Positions 27,660 to 35,079 of a stretch of DNA of 64,000 nucleotides are shown in pieces. Numbering within the stretch: the stretch's first letter is position 1; the number at the start of each line of letters is the position of its first letter. Source of the stretch: Gracilibacillus massiliensis (GTDB taxonomy: Bacteria; Bacillota; Bacilli; Bacillales; Amphibacillaceae); the NCBI RefSeq assembly GCF_001458115.1, contig NZ_CZRP01000013.1, positions 434,001 through 498,000 of the forward strand, in the 5' to 3' direction. The translations under genes and the position numbers were made by a program. The notes under the pieces are model-generated. The model searched no databases and was not told the origin of the DNA. It saw nothing but the letters and a program-made list of their open reading frames with translations.

Positions 27660-28766
27660 TCACTTTAAAGGAAATGTACTCTCAATAGAATCTGCAAGTA
27701 GAGGTTCTGGTTGTGGGCAACTGCTCGAAAGAACTTGGTGTTTCCCCTCATTCGATGCCTCATGAATACCATGCATAATGTCCAATACATGAAAACCTAA
27801 GCTTCCATCTACCCGAGATTTGCTATTAGTTTGAATCGCTTGTACCATCTCTGCTACACCTAGTCCTCTACTATTTTCGGCATACCCATGGGCCAACTCT
27901 ACCTCACGCCATTCTTTATCATCATGTCTTTTTACAAATACCGGACCGCCAAATGTATTTGGATCTGGTACTGATAATGTTCCTTCTGTTCCATAAATCT
28001 CTATATTTGGCAACTGGTGATGCCAAGTATCAAAGCTCATCACCATTGAAGCGACTGCACCATTTTCAAAATCTAATACACTATTAATCTGTGTTGGTAC
28101 TTCTACTTTTATTTTTTCTCCATATTTCTCTTTACTTGTAATCGTTCGTTCTTTGTACGTTAATTGCGCCGATCCAGTTACCCTTGCAACAGGTCCTACC
28201 AACGCTATTAATGCTGTAATATAATAGGGACCCATATCAAACATTGGGCCACCCCCTGTTTGATAATAAAAGGCTGGATCTGGATGCCAGCGTTCATGAC
28301 CTGGAATCATCATAGCAGCGGTTGCCGAGATTGGCTTACCAATTGTTCCATCATCAATCAGCTTTTTACATGTTTGAATACCTGCACCAAGGAAAGTATC
28401 TGGCGCATTACCAATGTACAACCCTTTCTCTTTGGCGACATCGATCATTTTTTTGCCGTCTTCTTTGGTGACGGCTAACGGCTTTTCTCCATAGACATGT
28501 TTACCATTCTCTAGCGCTTTAATTGCAATTTCGGCATGGACGGCAGGAATAGTCAAGTTAATTACTAAATCAATCTCAGGATCTTCTAATAATTGATCAG
28601 TTGTATAAGCTTTTTCGATATCGAATTCTTTCGCACGTTCGATTGCTCGATCTAAAACTAAATCAGCTACTGCTTTAATTTCAAAATTTTCAAATTGAGA
28701 TGCATTCTCTAAATAAATTTTGCTAATATTTCCACAACCTATGATACCCACATTCAATGCTGTCAT
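27660..28766 (-). CDS. Gfo/Idh/MocA-family NAD(P)-dependent oxidoreductase (operon gene 2)
   Basis: The Rossmann start is LNVGIIGCGNISKIYLENA; GEKPLAV lies near residue 95 and GGGPMFDMGPYYITALIALV near 180. These mark a typical Gfo/Idh dehydrogenase. Another ATG at 28796 opens the frame, but AGGAGGAG stands four bases before the ATG at 28766, which I prefer. The gene follows thuA by about 60 bases and precedes the TIM-barrel gene by about 110, with a hairpin in that gap. It is only distantly similar to the operon's other dehydrogenase, so the two probably act at different steps. Confidence 0.88.
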   Translation of the reverse strand: MTALNVGIIGCGNISKIYLENASQFENFEIKAVADLVLDRAIERAKEFDIEKAYTTDQLLEDPEIDLVINLTIPAVHAEIAIKALENGKHVYGEKPLAVTKEDGKKMIDVAKEKGLYIGNAPDTFLGAGIQTCKKLIDDGTIGKPISATAAMMIPGHERWHPDPAFYYQTGGGPMFDMGPYYITALIALVGPVARVTGSAQLTYKERTITSKEKYGEKIKVEVPTQINSVLDFENGAVASMVMSFDTWHHQLPNIEIYGTEGTLSVPDPNTFGGPVFVKRHDDKEWREVELAHGYAENSRGLGVAEMVQAIQTNSKSRVDGSLGFHVLDIMHGIHEASNEGKHQVLSSSCPQPEPLLADSIESTFPLK

Positions 28767-28827
28767 CGAACTCCTCCTATTTTCGTAGTGCTTCATCTTT
28801 TTTACTATTGATGTATGAATGTAACCG

Positions 28828-29478
28828 TTATCTACTTGCCCAAACTAAGCCATTTTTCATTAATTCCATAACTTGTGGCATTCTAACAATTTCAGCTACA
28901 TGACCTAATCCACAGTAATAGACTTTTCCTTTGCCCCACTTTTTGGTCCAGACTACGGGCATGTCCACTTCACCGTTTGTCTGATAGGCACCTTCCGCTA
29001 CTGGAAATCTTGTCGTCGCATGGACATGAACAGCAGGGTCAACATGCATATAATATTGTTCAGACACAACTGTGAAATCCTCTAAATCTTTCGTTAACGG
29101 ATGATCAGGATCTTTGATATGGACGTTGTATGAAACACCATCATTACCAGGATGTGCAACCCATTGACCGCCAACCATAAACTGATAATCTACTTCAAAG
29201 CGAAAAGAATCTCCCATTCCACCATGAAGGCCAGCTAATCCAGTCCCTTGTTCAACGGCTTTTAGTAAAGGTTGTAATTGTTCCTGTTCGATCGTTCCTT
29301 GTGTCCAGTTCGGAACGATAAGATCATATTGTGTTAAATCATCTTCTTGTAAGGTGGATAACGTATCTGTTATCTTGACTTGAAACCCTTCTTTTTCTAG
29401 AATCCCTCCTAAAATATTTGCTACTTCCTCTGGCTCATGCCCTTGCCAACCACCTTGAAATATAAGTGCTTGTTTCAT
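28828..29478 (-). CDS. ThuA-like trehalose-utilisation-family protein
   Basis: The protein begins KQALIFQGGWQGHEP and contains LAGLHGGMGDSFR and WTKKWGKGKVYYCGLGH, the motifs of the ThuA family (class I amidotransferase-like fold). ThuA proteins act in trehalose and related disaccharide catabolism in rhizobia and often accompany Gfo/Idh dehydrogenases; the reaction is still poorly defined. It is the first gene of the four-gene operon. AGGAGG precedes the ATG by about nine bases. An inverted repeat in its upstream region may be the operon's operator. Confidence 0.9.
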   Translation of the reverse strand: MKQALIFQGGWQGHEPEEVANILGGILEKEGFQVKITDTLSTLQEDDLTQYDLIVPNWTQGTIEQEQLQPLLKAVEQGTGLAGLHGGMGDSFRFEVDYQFMVGGQWVAHPGNDGVSYNVHIKDPDHPLTKDLEDFTVVSEQYYMHVDPAVHVHATTRFPVAEGAYQTNGEVDMPVVWTKKWGKGKVYYCGLGHVAEIVRMPQVMELMKNGLVWASR

Positions 29479-29514
29479 TTTTATAACCTCCTAGTTATTA
29501 TCTATCACGGTGCT

Positions 29515-29561
29515 AACCGTCCGTAATACCAAAGAAACTAAGTGAGGGGTAAACGGACGGT
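29515..29561. promoter_or_regulatory. GC-rich inverted repeat upstream of the thuA operon (candidate operator)
   Basis: ACCGTCCGT (29516-29524) and ACGGACGGT (29553-29561) are perfect inverted arms 28 bases apart, conspicuously GC-rich for this genome. They lie about 40-85 bases before the thuA start and also after the xylosidase gene. No T run follows, so an operator pair is more likely than a terminator. Confidence 0.45.
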
Positions 29562-29598
29562 AACCTTCTGATAAGTTTAGTTATCAATCAGTCTCACT

Positions 29599-31176
29599 TT
29601 ATGATTCTATGATTCGATAGTCAAAATAATTAAAATCTGCATGCTTTTTCTGTCCACTTAAGTCTTGAGCAGCCATTCCCACAAATGTACCCGTGAAACG
29701 AATATAGTCGGCATCATCATCCGAGAGGTGCCCGATATCAATGGCATTACCGATTTCAATCCAATTATTTTCTTGTTTTGCATAATAAAATTGGAGTAAA
29801 TGACGCTTAATCACTGCTTTTAAGTAAATCGGTTGATCATTTGGTAAAGCAATATCTTTATCTAAAAGTTCATCATATTGTCCATATTTTGTTTCAATGA
29901 TGCCGAGACATTTACCTAATTCTTCATGTTCTGTCACTCTTAAATAAACATGGTCATTTGTATCATAATAAATCATTAATCCTGCCATTTGCTGAAAATT
30001 CTCTGGATCATATTCCATTTTTGTTTCGACTTCCACATTAAAATGTTCTAACCTTCTCATTATCATACTTTGTCGATGGAAGGAACTCATTGATTCTTCT
30101 CCATACAATCGTAAAGACCCCGGACGATCTGTTAACGAAAACCATTTTTCTTCAAACGTTCTTCTTAATGAATTCCAATACAATCGAAGTTTAGTATCTT
30201 CAAAATCATCTTTGTTATCTATTAAAGTTTTAGGGACTTCCGGTAAATCAGGTGCCTCGATTTCATTGCTCGGATTCGGTCCGTTTACTACTCTTATCCA
30301 GCCGTCTTCCGTCCAATAACATTTTTGGATAGCTGTTTCTCTTCCTAAAATACATTTGTCATCTATCACTGGTCGTCCACATAGATGTACCATATACCAT
30401 TCACCTTTTTGTGTTTCGACCAAACAACCATGTCCAGCTTTCTGAAGTTGATCTGTTTGTGACTTATCTGAGGTAAGAATAGGATTCGTTGGATCTACTT
30501 CATATGGACCAAAAAGTGATTTAGACCTGGCCATGGTTGCGGCATGTGTATACCATGTACCTCCTTCAGCTGTTAGTAAATAATAATACCCATTTTGTTT
30601 ATAGAGATGTGGTGCTTCCGTTAAACCTAATTCGGTACCTTTGAATATATTTTGAATCGGTCCAACTAATCGCTGCTCCTCTACCGAATATTCTTGTAAA
30701 GCTATTCCTGCAAATGAATTCGTTCCTTTACGATGGTCCCATATCATATTGACGAGCCATTTCTTACCATCCTCATCATGAAATAATGACGGGTCAAAAC
30801 CGCTACTATTTAGATAAATCGGATCTGACCAAGGCCCCTCAATACTTGGAGCAGTCACTAGATAATTGTGGGTATCTTTGAAAGCACCTTGTCTGCTTTT
30901 CACATCAGTAAAAATCAAATAAAATAAACCATCAGAATAGGAAAGGCATGGTGCCCATACTCCACCTGAATTGACATCCCCTAACATATTTAGTTGAGAA
31001 GAACGTGTTAAAGGATAACCTATTAACTCCCAGTTGCTTAAATCTTTTGAATGATAAATTTGCACACCTGGAAACCATTCAAATGTAGATACTGCAATGT
31101 AATAATCGTCTCCCACTCGAACGATGGATGGGTCTGGATGATAACCCGGCAAAATCGGATTTGTTATCGTTTTCAT
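29599..31176 (-). CDS. GH43 beta-xylosidase-type glycoside hydrolase
   Basis: The N-terminal GH43 propeller (about 1-300) begins with NPILPGYHPDPSIVRVGDDYY, where the Asp of HPDPS is the base. The modulating Asp is in GFDPSLFHD and the acid Glu in LTEAPHLY. A C-terminal beta-sandwich (about 320-525) is usual for the xylosidase/arabinofuranosidase subgroup and shapes the active site. There is no signal peptide, so it acts in the cytoplasm on imported xylo- or arabino-oligosaccharides. The start has AAGGAG 12 bases upstream, a rather long spacing. A palindrome straddles its promoter. Exact activity (xylosidase, arabinofuranosidase, or both) is unclear. Confidence 0.9.
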   Translation of the reverse strand: MKTITNPILPGYHPDPSIVRVGDDYYIAVSTFEWFPGVQIYHSKDLSNWELIGYPLTRSSQLNMLGDVNSGGVWAPCLSYSDGLFYLIFTDVKSRQGAFKDTHNYLVTAPSIEGPWSDPIYLNSSGFDPSLFHDEDGKKWLVNMIWDHRKGTNSFAGIALQEYSVEEQRLVGPIQNIFKGTELGLTEAPHLYKQNGYYYLLTAEGGTWYTHAATMARSKSLFGPYEVDPTNPILTSDKSQTDQLQKAGHGCLVETQKGEWYMVHLCGRPVIDDKCILGRETAIQKCYWTEDGWIRVVNGPNPSNEIEAPDLPEVPKTLIDNKDDFEDTKLRLYWNSLRRTFEEKWFSLTDRPGSLRLYGEESMSSFHRQSMIMRRLEHFNVEVETKMEYDPENFQQMAGLMIYYDTNDHVYLRVTEHEELGKCLGIIETKYGQYDELLDKDIALPNDQPIYLKAVIKRHLLQFYYAKQENNWIEIGNAIDIGHLSDDDADYIRFTGTFVGMAAQDLSGQKKHADFNYFDYRIIES

Positions 31177-31205
31177 TTTTTATTTCAACTCCTTTTCTCA
31201 AACCT

Positions 31206-31231
31206 AACTTAGCTATCATTATAACTAAGTT
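31206..31231. promoter_or_regulatory. Palindrome straddling the -10 box of the GH43 xylosidase gene (candidate operator)
   Basis: AACTTAG (31206-31212) and CTAAGTT (31225-31231) are perfect inverted arms. On the minus strand a TATAAT box lies between them with a TTGTTT-like -35 about 16 bases upstream. A repressor bound here would block RNA polymerase directly. Confidence 0.55.
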
Positions 31232-31353
31232 CAATCGCAAAACAAAGTATTTTGGCAACATTTCATAGAAAAAATTTCGATCATTTGCATTTCAGCTATA
31301 GAAGGAAGATAATATAGAAAGAACAAAGATTCTTGGAAGGAACGTGTCTATAT

Positions 31354-32001
31354 ATGGGTTCAACGCATGAATTTTCTGTGAGAGAAGAAGTGGCTAATTC
31401 TATCACACATGGTATTGGAATGGCCTTAAGCATAGCAGGATTAGTTATATTAATCGTCTATTCCTCTTTATATGGAACAGCTTGGCATATCGTAAGTTTT
31501 ACCTTATTTGGAGTGACCATGGTTTTACTATATACCTCTTCTACTCTGTTACATAGTCTCCCAAAAGGAAAAGCAAAAAATGTTTTTGAAATATTGGATC
31601 ATTCCTCGATCTATTTCTTTATAGCGGGAACATATACACCGTTTTTATTTGTGGTCATTCAGGGCACATTAGGTTGGACCCTTTTCGGAATCATATGGGG
31701 CTTAGCAATTGGAGGAACGATCTTTAAAGCTTTCTTCGTTAAAAAGTTTTTGTTTTTCTCAACCATTCTTTATGTTGTAATGGGTTGGTTAATCGTATTA
31801 ACTTGGAACCCGCTAGTAGAAAATTTACACCCTAATGGAGTGATGCTTCTTGTAATTGGTGGCGTACTTTATACTGTAGGGGCAGTATTCTACGTATGGC
31901 GTGGATTCAAGTATCACCATGCATTATGGCATTTATTTGTATTAGCTGGGACCATTGCACATTTTTTCTGTGTTTTGATTTATGTATTGGCGATAAAGTA
32001 A
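31354..32001 (+). CDS. TrhA / hemolysin III family membrane protein
   Basis: A seven-helix membrane protein of the HlyIII/PAQR superfamily. Family residues: EEVANSITHGIG near the N-terminus, SSTLLHSLP, EILDHSSIYFFIAGTYTPF and, near the end, HALWHLFVLAGTIAHFF; the histidines are the presumed zinc site. Family members (TrhA in B. subtilis) influence membrane energetics or lipid homeostasis. The frame extends up to a TTG at 31333, but that codon sits inside the GGAAGGA ribosome site; the ATG at 31354 is a better start. A terminator stands downstream. Confidence 0.9.
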   Translation: MGSTHEFSVREEVANSITHGIGMALSIAGLVILIVYSSLYGTAWHIVSFTLFGVTMVLLYTSSTLLHSLPKGKAKNVFEILDHSSIYFFIAGTYTPFLFVVIQGTLGWTLFGIIWGLAIGGTIFKAFFVKKFLFFSTILYVVMGWLIVLTWNPLVENLHPNGVMLLVIGGVLYTVGAVFYVWRGFKYHHALWHLFVLAGTIAHFFCVLIYVLAIK

Positions 32002-32074
32002 GACGTTAATTGAGTGATAGTTTTAAACTCACACAAACTCTGTGAAATTCATCAGCAGATTAGCGTCCAATTAT

Positions 32075-32120
32075 CCCCACTTAGCTTTCATTAATAAATG
32101 AAAACTAAGTGGGGGTTTTT
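32075..32120 (+). terminator. Terminator after the TrhA/HlyIII gene
   Basis: CCCCACTTAG (32075-32084) pairs perfectly with CTAAGTGGGG (32105-32114), and the stem extends inward through CTTTCAT/ATGAAAA. A T run follows. Confidence 0.9.
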
Positions 32121-32183
32121 GTATTTTAACATATAGTCCCATCACTACTCTTCAATATATTTGTAAAAAAAAGACCTGATAAT

Positions 32184-32226
32184 TGTGCAATAAATCACAC
32201 TAAACTAAATGACTTTTCGATAAAAT
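32184..32226 (+). promoter_or_regulatory. Fnr/Crp-type operator and -10 box of the radical SAM gene
   Basis: TGTGCAATAAATCACA (32184-32199) matches TGTGA-N6-TCACA except for one base. Its centre (32191.5) is 29.5 bases before a TAAAAT -10 box (32221-32226), exactly the spacing found before scdA, placing it near -41.5. It is probably an anaerobically activated promoter. Confidence 0.65.
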
Positions 32227-32259
32227 ATATGGTACCACCCTATTAGAGGAGGTTACTAT

Positions 32260-33396
32260 ATGATCAGCAACGCACCATTTTTTCAACCAAGAGATTATCA
32301 TAAAGATCCGTTTATCGTAATATGGGAAGTTACCCGTGCTTGTGCACTAAAATGCCTTCATTGTCGTGCAGATGCACAATATAAGCGGGACCCCAGAGAA
32401 TTAAATATAAAAGAAGCGAAGACTCTTATTGATCAAATCCAATCGATGAATAATCCTCTCCTTGTTTTTACTGGAGGTGATCCGTTAGAACGTGACGATT
32501 TATTGGAGATTGTTCAATATGCAATAAAAAAAGGAGTAAGAGTGTCAATGACACCATCAGCAACTCCAAATGTAACTAAAAGTGTGATGAAAAAGGCAAA
32601 AGAAATTGGATTATCCAGGTGGGCTTTCAGTATTGATGGACCGAATCAAGAAATACATGACTTCTTCAGAGGAACAAAAGGGTCTTTTGATCGTACAATG
32701 GAAGCCATTCAATATTTACATGAACTAAATATGCCATTGCAAATCAATACAGTTATTTCTAACTATAATATCGACTACTTAGAGGAAATGAAGAAATTAA
32801 TGGAGAAATTACAAGTGGTATTATGGAGTGTATTTTTCTTAGTTCCAGTTGGACGCGGACAAGACAAGGATATGATTTCACCGGCGGAACACGAAAAAGT
32901 TTTCCGTTGGTTATATACGACCTCTAAATCTGTCAATTTTGATATAAAAACGACAGCCGCTCAACATTACAGACGTGTCGTGTTACAACAAAAAGCTCGT
33001 GAACAAAAAATTGATAAAGATGATATGGCGTTTCAAAATGTGCTAATGGAAGGCGCAACAGGGACAGTGGATGGATTAGGACGTGCACCAAAAGGAGTTA
33101 ATGATGGTAATGGATTTATCTTTATTTCTCATATTGGTGATGTTTACCCTAGTGGTCTATTACCGATAAAAGTAGGAAATGTGAAAGAACAAGCCTTACC
33201 AAAAATTTATCGTGAATCACCTATACTAAAAAAACTAAGGGATCCAGATCAATATAAAGGTAAATGTGGAGTATGTGAATTTCGGCACATCTGTGGTGGC
33301 TCACGTTCCAGAGCATATGCCGCAACTGGGGATTATTTAGAAAGTGAACCTTACTGTGTGTATATACCAAAAGCGATGCGTGAAAAGAAAAGGTAG
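32260..33396 (+). CDS. Radical SAM/SPASM-domain protein (TIGR04053-like, heme-synthesis relatives)
   Basis: The N-terminal radical SAM domain has the cluster motif CALKCLHC (CxxxCxxC), followed by VFTGGDPLERDDL. The C-terminal SPASM-type cysteines cluster in CGVCEFRHICGGSRSRA and a final C near residue 370, so one or two extra Fe-S clusters are likely. The sequence resembles the TIGR04053 group, related to AhbD/NirJ enzymes that alter heme precursors or peptides. An Fnr-type site at -41.5 fits an oxygen-sensitive enzyme used under low oxygen. No adjacent precursor peptide was found. AGAGGAGG precedes the ATG. The exact reaction is unknown. Confidence 0.85.
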   Translation: MISNAPFFQPRDYHKDPFIVIWEVTRACALKCLHCRADAQYKRDPRELNIKEAKTLIDQIQSMNNPLLVFTGGDPLERDDLLEIVQYAIKKGVRVSMTPSATPNVTKSVMKKAKEIGLSRWAFSIDGPNQEIHDFFRGTKGSFDRTMEAIQYLHELNMPLQINTVISNYNIDYLEEMKKLMEKLQVVLWSVFFLVPVGRGQDKDMISPAEHEKVFRWLYTTSKSVNFDIKTTAAQHYRRVVLQQKAREQKIDKDDMAFQNVLMEGATGTVDGLGRAPKGVNDGNGFIFISHIGDVYPSGLLPIKVGNVKEQALPKIYRESPILKKLRDPDQYKGKCGVCEFRHICGGSRSRAYAATGDYLESEPYCVYIPKAMREKKR

Positions 33397-33472
33397 TGCA
33401 AACTTATCCCACAAATCTTGAAAAAAGTCGGCAGTAATTAATAATTGTAAAAATAAGGTTTTAGTGATAAAA

Positions 33473-33501
33473 TGACCATAGTCATAAATTGACTGAGGTC
33501 A
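33473..33501. promoter_or_regulatory. Tandem TetR-type operators in front of the TetR gene
   Basis: TGACCATAGTCA (33473-33484) and TGACTGAGGTCA (33490-33501) are two copies of TGACY-NN-RGTCA, 17 bases apart; as a whole they form a larger palindrome (AAAATGACC 33469-33477 / GGTCATTTT 33497-33505). They lie just after a TAAAAT-like -10 box and 25 bases before the TetR start, as expected for autorepression. Confidence 0.72.
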
Positions 33502-33525
33502 TTTTATTTAAGGGAGAGTAATTCC

Positions 33526-34101
33526 ATGTTAAGAGAAGAAAGAAAAAAAGAACTTAAAAACCAAATATTTCTTAAATCCATTGAATTATTTAAGGAGTAT
33601 GGTTATGAAAATGTTACAGTTGAAAAAATCGCATCGTCCTGTGGTATTGCTAAGGGAACCTTTTTTAATTATTTTCCAAAGAAAGAGCATGTATTGCTAT
33701 ATTTAGGCAATTCACAAAATGATTTTCTACAAGATATTGTTCAAAAATATCAGCATCTAAAAATCAAACAACAGCTCTTAAATATCTTCAAGGAACTTTT
33801 ATCCGTTTACCTAAAAAATTCGGACCTTTTTAAACTCACCATTTCTGAAACCATTCGTTCTGCATTAAAAGATGAATCAACAAATATAAATGCTTTTAAA
33901 GAAACAATAACTGAAGTGATTGAAAAAGCGAAGCAAAATAACATTTTAAATACTCATTTTGCTTCAGGAACAATTTCTTCCGTACTCGTAGGAATCTATT
34001 TTAATACTTTAATCAATTGGTCTTTAAGTCAAGAGAAAAACGAAAGTATTATCACACTTTTTGAAAAGCAGTTTGAAGTAGTATGGGAGGGCATCGAATA
34101 A
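33526..34101 (+). CDS. TetR-family transcriptional regulator
   Basis: The N-terminal TetR helix-turn-helix (about 8-55) includes VTVEKIASSCGIAKGTFFNYFPKKEHVL. The C-terminal ligand domain is all-helical and not diagnostic. The ATG follows AAGGGAGAG by about eight bases. The stop overlaps the ATG of the following DUF3995 membrane gene (TAATG), so the pair is translationally coupled and the regulator controls its own operon via two palindromic operators. The ligand is unknown; a hydrophobic toxic compound is typical of the family. Confidence 0.92.
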   Translation: MLREERKKELKNQIFLKSIELFKEYGYENVTVEKIASSCGIAKGTFFNYFPKKEHVLLYLGNSQNDFLQDIVQKYQHLKIKQQLLNIFKELLSVYLKNSDLFKLTISETIRSALKDESTNINAFKETITEVIEKAKQNNILNTHFASGTISSVLVGIYFNTLINWSLSQEKNESIITLFEKQFEVVWEGIE

Positions 34102-34520
34102 TGGAACTAATATTGATCTATTTTGCAGTACTTATCTTAGTTTTAATAAGCATGTTACATGTTTATTGGGTGTTTGGCGGCAAATGGGGGATCAAAGCTG
34201 TAATACCTAAAGAAACGGCAGGCGGGTCCGCGTTTACACCTAAATGGTTTGAAACGTTGACTGTTGCACTAGGCTTACTCATTATGACATTTGTATTGTT
34301 AGCACAGAATAATTTAGTATCTTTTCTTTCCTCTAACATCTTTACGCAATGGGCCTGTATTCTTTTCACCTTTATATTCCTACTTAGAGCAATTGGCGAT
34401 TTCAAGTATTTTGGGATTACAAAGAAAATAAAAAATACGACGTTTTCAAACTTCGATACAAAATTATACACTCCCCTTTGCATTTATCTAGGACTAATAT
34501 TTATGATTTCATGGTTGTAG
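34101..34520 (+). CDS. DUF3995-type membrane protein
   Basis: This is a short protein of about 139 residues with four membrane helices. It contains the conserved HVYWVFGGKWG element after helix 1, and GGSAFTPKWFETLTVALGL before helix 2, matching DUF3995. The longer ATG at 34083 lies within the GGGAGG ribosome site; the ATG at 34101, overlapping the TetR stop, is the better start. Its function is unknown. Being coupled to a TetR regulator, it may protect the membrane or export something in response to the regulator's ligand. Confidence 0.85.
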   Translation: MELILIYFAVLILVLISMLHVYWVFGGKWGIKAVIPKETAGGSAFTPKWFETLTVALGLLIMTFVLLAQNNLVSFLSSNIFTQWACILFTFIFLLRAIGDFKYFGITKKIKNTTFSNFDTKLYTPLCIYLGLIFMISWL

Positions 34521-34530
34521 TAATGAAATT

Positions 34531-35062
34531 AAAACGCTCAGAGAGAGGTTCTTTTCCTCTTGGTTTGTCCAATATATTTGTTTATCGGACAAAGGAGCGT
34601 ACTTTTTCTCTTGTTTTATCCGATATATTCGTTTATTGAACAAAAGGAGGGACTTTCCCTCTTGGTTTGTCCGATATATTCGTTTATCGGACAAAAGGAG
34701 GGTTCTTCTCCTCTCGTTTTGTCCGATATATTTGTTTATTGGACAAAAGGAGGGTTCTTCTTCTCTCGTTTTGTACGATATATTGTTTATTGGACAAAAG
34801 GAGGGTTCTTCTCCTCTCGTTTTGTACGATATATTTGTTTATTGGACAAAAGGAGGGTTCTTCTCCTCTTGTTTTGTCCGATATATTTGTTTATTGAACA
34901 AAAGGAGGGTTCTTCTCCTCTCGTTTTGTACGATATATTTGTTTATTGGACAAAAGGAGGGTTCTTCCCCTCTTGTTTTGTCCGATATATTTGTTTATTG
35001 GACAAAAGAGGGGTTCTTTTCACCTTGTTTGTCCGATAAACTAGACAATTTCTGAGCGTTTT
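34531..35062. repeat. Tandem 51-52-bp hairpin-repeat array bracketed by a 12-bp inverted repeat
   Basis: The motif TTTGTCC (variants TTTATCC, TTTGTAC) recurs at 34564, 34615, 34666, 34718, 34770, 34821, 34873, 34925, 34977 and 35028, a period of 51 or 52 bases. Each unit holds one hairpin (TTTGTCCGATA then TATTGGACAAA) and a second small one (AGGAG/CTCCT). The array is enclosed by AAAACGCTCAGA (34531-34542) and TCTGAGCGTTTT (35051-35062), a perfect inverted pair. It fills the stretch between the convergent DUF3995 and GH3 genes. Units drift at a few bases, showing age. The gene-free 34521-35079 stretch holds nothing else. Confidence 0.9.
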
Positions 35063-35079
35063 GTTTACACTTATTTTAT

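Noticed and set aside
28820-28833. cre-like sequence TGTAACCGTTATCT at the end of thuA
   Set aside because: It overlaps a stop codon inside the operon, away from any promoter I can see; one-mismatch matches of this length occur by chance.
34560-35055. Long open frames through the tandem array that would encode 17-residue peptide repeats
   Set aside because: The 51-bp unit happens to be divisible by three, so stops are absent by repetition. Units of 52 bp break the frame, there is no ribosome site, and the DNA hairpins explain the conservation better.
34531-35062. CRISPR array
   Set aside because: The units are identical end to end with no unique spacers, and no cas genes are nearby.
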